A DNA stretch of 64,000 bases from SpSt-539 sp964549445 (GTDB taxonomy: Bacteria; Planctomycetota; Phycisphaerae; UBA1845; UTPLA1): positions 62,001 to 126,000 of the forward strand of contig CAZJVS010000002.1 of NCBI GenBank assembly GCA_964549445.1, given 5' to 3'. Shown here piece by piece: positions 61,908 through 64,000 of the stretch. The translations under genes were made by a program, and so were the position numbers. The notes beneath the pieces are model-generated. The model was given only the letters and a program-made list of their open reading frames with translations, was not told the DNA's origin and searched no databases. The first letter of the stretch is position 1. Each line of letters opens with the position of its first letter.

Positions 61908-62636
61908 CTAGGGAACCGGAGCTTGCATACCCAGACGCCGCAGCGTCGCATTCAGGTCGGCCGGCCAAGGGCTGGTTACCTCCATGCGACGCTGCGTGCT
62001 TGGGTGAACGAACGATAGCTTGGCGGCGTGCAGGCACAGTCGCGGCACCCGGATCGCACGGGCTTCACGCCCGTACACCTCGTCGCCCAGCACCGGACAT
62101 CCCGCTTCGGCCATATGGATGCGGATCTGATGCAGCCGCCCGGTTGCCGGCCGCGCTTCAATCAAACTCGCCCGATCCCCGCTCACAAGAACCTTGTACG
62201 CCGTAATCGCGGGCTGCCCTTCGCGACGAATGGCCGCCCGCTTCCGAACCCCCACGACCTCGGCAATCGGCTTTTGAATGACCGCCTGCCGCGGCTTCGG
62301 CTCGCCCATCACGATCGCCCAGTACACTTTCTTGATCTGCCGCGCCTCGAACGCCGCTCGCAACGCGTCATAGGCTCGCACCCGCAAACCCACGAGCAAC
62401 AATCCGCTCGTGTCCTTATCGAGCCGGTGCAGCAACCCCCAGTCCCGCGCCTCGCCCATATTCTGCAATTCGGCCGCGAACTGCGCAAACAGCCCGTTCA
62501 GCAGACTGTCGTTAAGGTGTCCCTTGCCCGGCTCGGTCACGACGCCGGCCGGCTTCTCGACCACCAGCAGGTCCGTGTCCTGATATCGAATCTCAAACGG
62601 TACGTCAGGGTTCGGCCGGATCGACCAGTTTCGCAT
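61908..62636 (-). CDS. RluA-family pseudouridine synthase
   Basis: A 242-residue RNA pseudouridine synthase. The catalytic Asp is in HRLDKDTSGLLLVG, DTDLLVVEKPAGVVTEPG opens the fold, and the end has the GRLHQIRIHMAEAGCPVLGDEVYG motif. It lacks an S4 domain at the front, resembling RluA/TruC-like short members, so the target site (rRNA or tRNA) cannot be given. ATG 62636 (MRNWSIRP) fits the family; the open frame continuing to 63395 is an antisense shadow of the LOG-family gene. Confidence 0.9.
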   Translation of the reverse strand: MRNWSIRPNPDVPFEIRYQDTDLLVVEKPAGVVTEPGKGHLNDSLLNGLFAQFAAELQNMGEARDWGLLHRLDKDTSGLLLVGLRVRAYDALRAAFEARQIKKVYWAIVMGEPKPRQAVIQKPIAEVVGVRKRAAIRREGQPAITAYKVLVSGDRASLIEARPATGRLHQIRIHMAEAGCPVLGDEVYGREARAIRVPRLCLHAAKLSFVHPSTQRRMEVTSPWPADLNATLRRLGMQAPVP

Positions 62637-62726
62637 GCCCGTCACCTTAGACCAATCCCGAGCCAAGTCCAGAGTACAATCGACGAACGCCCGAGCGGCG
62701 GGCGATGAACGCAGCAGGAGCTTCTC

Positions 62727-63494
62727 ATGTCCAACGGTCCCCTCTATCGCAACCCATCCGACGAGACCTGGCGCGTCTTCCGAATCATGGCCGAGTTCGT
62801 CGAGGGCTTTGAACTGCTCAGCAACATCGGCGAGGCCGTCTGCGTCTTCGGCTCCGCGCGGACGCCACCGGACAGTCCGATCTACCAGAACGCCCGGGCG
62901 ATGGGCCGTCGGCTCGTCGAGCGCGGCTTCGCCGTCATCACCGGCGGCGGTCCGGGCATCATGGAGGCCGCCAACCGTGGAGCGTTCGAGGCCAAGGGAA
63001 CCAGCGTCGGCCTGAATATCACCCTGCCGTTTGAGCAGACGGCTAACCCCTACCAGACGCACCGCATGGAGTTCCGCTACTTCTTCTGCCGCAAGGTCAT
63101 GTTCGTGAAATACTCGCTCGGTCTGGTCTGCTTTCCCGGCGGGTTCGGCACGTTTGACGAATTCTTCGAGTCGATGACGCTCATCCAGACCCACAAGATT
63201 CCCGAGTACCCCGTGGTGCTGTTCGACAGCGAGTTCTGGAACCCGCTGATCGATGTCATGCGCAGGACCCTGCTGGGCCGCTACGAAACGATTTCGCCCA
63301 CCGATCTCGACCTCTTCCACGTCACCGACGACATTGATGACGCCGTGGAGCACGTCCGCAGTTGCGTCAACCGCAATCTCCCCAAGCTCCGCCACCCGTC
63401 GACCGAAGAAGAGCAGTCAATCCCCCGCGCCGAGCGCATCACCGGCGAAGGCACGCGCGAAGGCGTCCCCGCCACGGTCGCGCCATCGAACTGA
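62727..63494 (+). CDS. LOG family protein (TIGR00730 type)
   Basis: A 255-residue Rossmann-fold protein with the two LOG motifs: GGGPGIMEAANRGAFEAKG and PGGFGTFDEFFE. Members are nucleoside monophosphate phosphoribohydrolases (cytokinin activation or nucleotide salvage) or pyrimidine/purine 5'-nucleotide nucleosidases. The last roughly 50 residues are a hydrophilic tail. It is divergent from the pseudouridine synthase, 90 bases away. Confidence 0.9.
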   Translation: MSNGPLYRNPSDETWRVFRIMAEFVEGFELLSNIGEAVCVFGSARTPPDSPIYQNARAMGRRLVERGFAVITGGGPGIMEAANRGAFEAKGTSVGLNITLPFEQTANPYQTHRMEFRYFFCRKVMFVKYSLGLVCFPGGFGTFDEFFESMTLIQTHKIPEYPVVLFDSEFWNPLIDVMRRTLLGRYETISPTDLDLFHVTDDIDDAVEHVRSCVNRNLPKLRHPSTEEEQSIPRAERITGEGTREGVPATVAPSN

Positions 63495-63519
63495 TCGTGC
63501 ACGCTTCGCGACGAAGTCC

Positions 63520-64000
63520 TCAGCCGCCCCCCGACCCGATGTTCTCCTTGCTCGGCATCGTCATCGACATCGGATCGAGCAGCTTGTTCAACTTGTCCGC
63601 CGGCAGCACGTTCTGCTCCATGCAGATCTGCCGCACCGTTTTGCCGCTCTTGTGCGCCGTCTTGGCGATCTCCGCCGCCTTGTCGTAGCCGATCGCCGGC
63701 GCGAGACTCGTGCACATCGCCAGACTCCGCTCGACCATCTCCGAACAGTGCTTCTCGTCCGCCTCAATTCCCGCCACGCACCGCTCCGCAAACACCGACA
63801 CCGCCTTCGACAAAATGCGGATCGCCTCGAGCAGCGCGTTGGCCATCACGGGCATGCCTACGTGCAGGTCGAAGTTCCCCAGCGTCGCTCCCGCAAACGC
63901 CACGGTCGCGTCCGCTCCGATCGCCAGCGCCGACGCCTGCATCACCATCTCGCACATGACGGGATTGACCTTCCCCGGCATGATCGAACTGCCCGGCTGC
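63520..64000 (-). CDS. fumC: class II fumarate hydratase, C-terminal part
   Basis: Only the last roughly 160 residues are in the window; the start lies beyond 64000. The catalytic-loop motif SSIMPGKVNPV is followed by MCEMVMQASALAIG, and the C-terminal domain ends with the KLNKLLDPMSMT segment typical of fumarase (aspartase has a different end). It would hydrate fumarate to malate in the TCA cycle. Aspartate ammonia-lyase is the alternative. The tail after LDP is Gly/Ser-rich. The gap to the LOG gene is 25 bases, converging. Confidence 0.85.
   Translation of the reverse strand, partial: QPGSSIMPGKVNPVMCEMVMQASALAIGADATVAFAGATLGNFDLHVGMPVMANALLEAIRILSKAVSVFAERCVAGIEADEKHCSEMVERSLAMCTSLAPAIGYDKAAEIAKTAHKSGKTVRQICMEQNVLPADKLNKLLDPMSMTMPSKENIGSGGG

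Noticed and set aside
62637..63395. N-terminal extension of the pseudouridine synthase frame through the LOG gene
   Set aside because: The added residues are antisense to a recognisable gene, and the ATG at 62636 fits the family start.

Overview
The window is GC-rich, gene-dense bacterial DNA and most likely belongs to a planctomycete (Planctomycetota, perhaps Phycisphaerae-like). This rests on a secreted phosphoesterase ending in an EF-hand/dockerin-like tail, a two-region sigma-70 factor, scattered rather than operonic nuo genes, and a very large exopolysaccharide locus. No rRNA, transposase, phage gene, CRISPR array or exosortase gene was found. One tRNA (Asn, GTT) is present.

Layout. (1) 1-5078, minus strand: NADH dehydrogenase genes nuoD and nuoE, unusually separated by a gene for an 802-residue membrane protein with a spermidine-synthase-like domain, then a truncated membrane protein gene. 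(2) 5188-26994, minus strand: a run of 19 exopolysaccharide genes, most joined by 4-base ATGA/GTGA stop-start overlaps. It encodes FkbM and other methyltransferases, five glycosyltransferases, a Wzy-type polymerase/ligase, an AsnB-type amidotransferase, four polysaccharide deacetylases, an SGNH hydrolase, a GDP-mannose 6-dehydrogenase, a GNAT/FemAB-like acyltransferase, a secreted beta-helix protein and an ATP-grasp ligase. (3) 27111-28673, plus strand: a Wzx-type flippase with its own promoter. (4) 28615-32532, minus strand: acetyltransferase, UDP-GlcNAc 2-epimerase, Gfo/Idh/MocA dehydrogenase and PLP aminotransferase, the set expected for making a 2,3-diacetamido-2,3-dideoxy-hexuronic acid nucleotide. 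(5) 33047-52638, plus strand: tandem DinB protein, a GT39-type transferase, sucD, tRNA-Asn, a lipoprotein, a histidine phosphatase, a carbohydrate-metabolism block (pgi, gnd, tkt), a coupled four-gene glycosyltransferase operon, and a TPR/pseudo-hydrolase. (6) 52646-58383, minus strand: PgpA, an M28 lipoprotein peptidase, the phosphoesterase and proS. (7) 58557-64000, mixed strands: methyltransferase, lipoate ligase, sigma factor, RluA-type pseudouridine synthase, LOG-family protein and the C-terminal part of fumarase.

How the genes fit together. Regions 2-4 look like one Wzx/Wzy-type polysaccharide locus. Precursors would include GDP-mannuronate and an acetamido-uronate. The repeat unit would be assembled by several glycosyltransferases, methylated, possibly amidated (AsnB), flipped, polymerised, then deacetylated and otherwise tailored outside the membrane. 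The deacetylase, ATP-grasp and beta-helix cassette at 6110-11331 is the part with the least precedent known to me and is the best candidate for an undescribed tailoring module. Functional statements come from motif recognition by eye; no database search was run.
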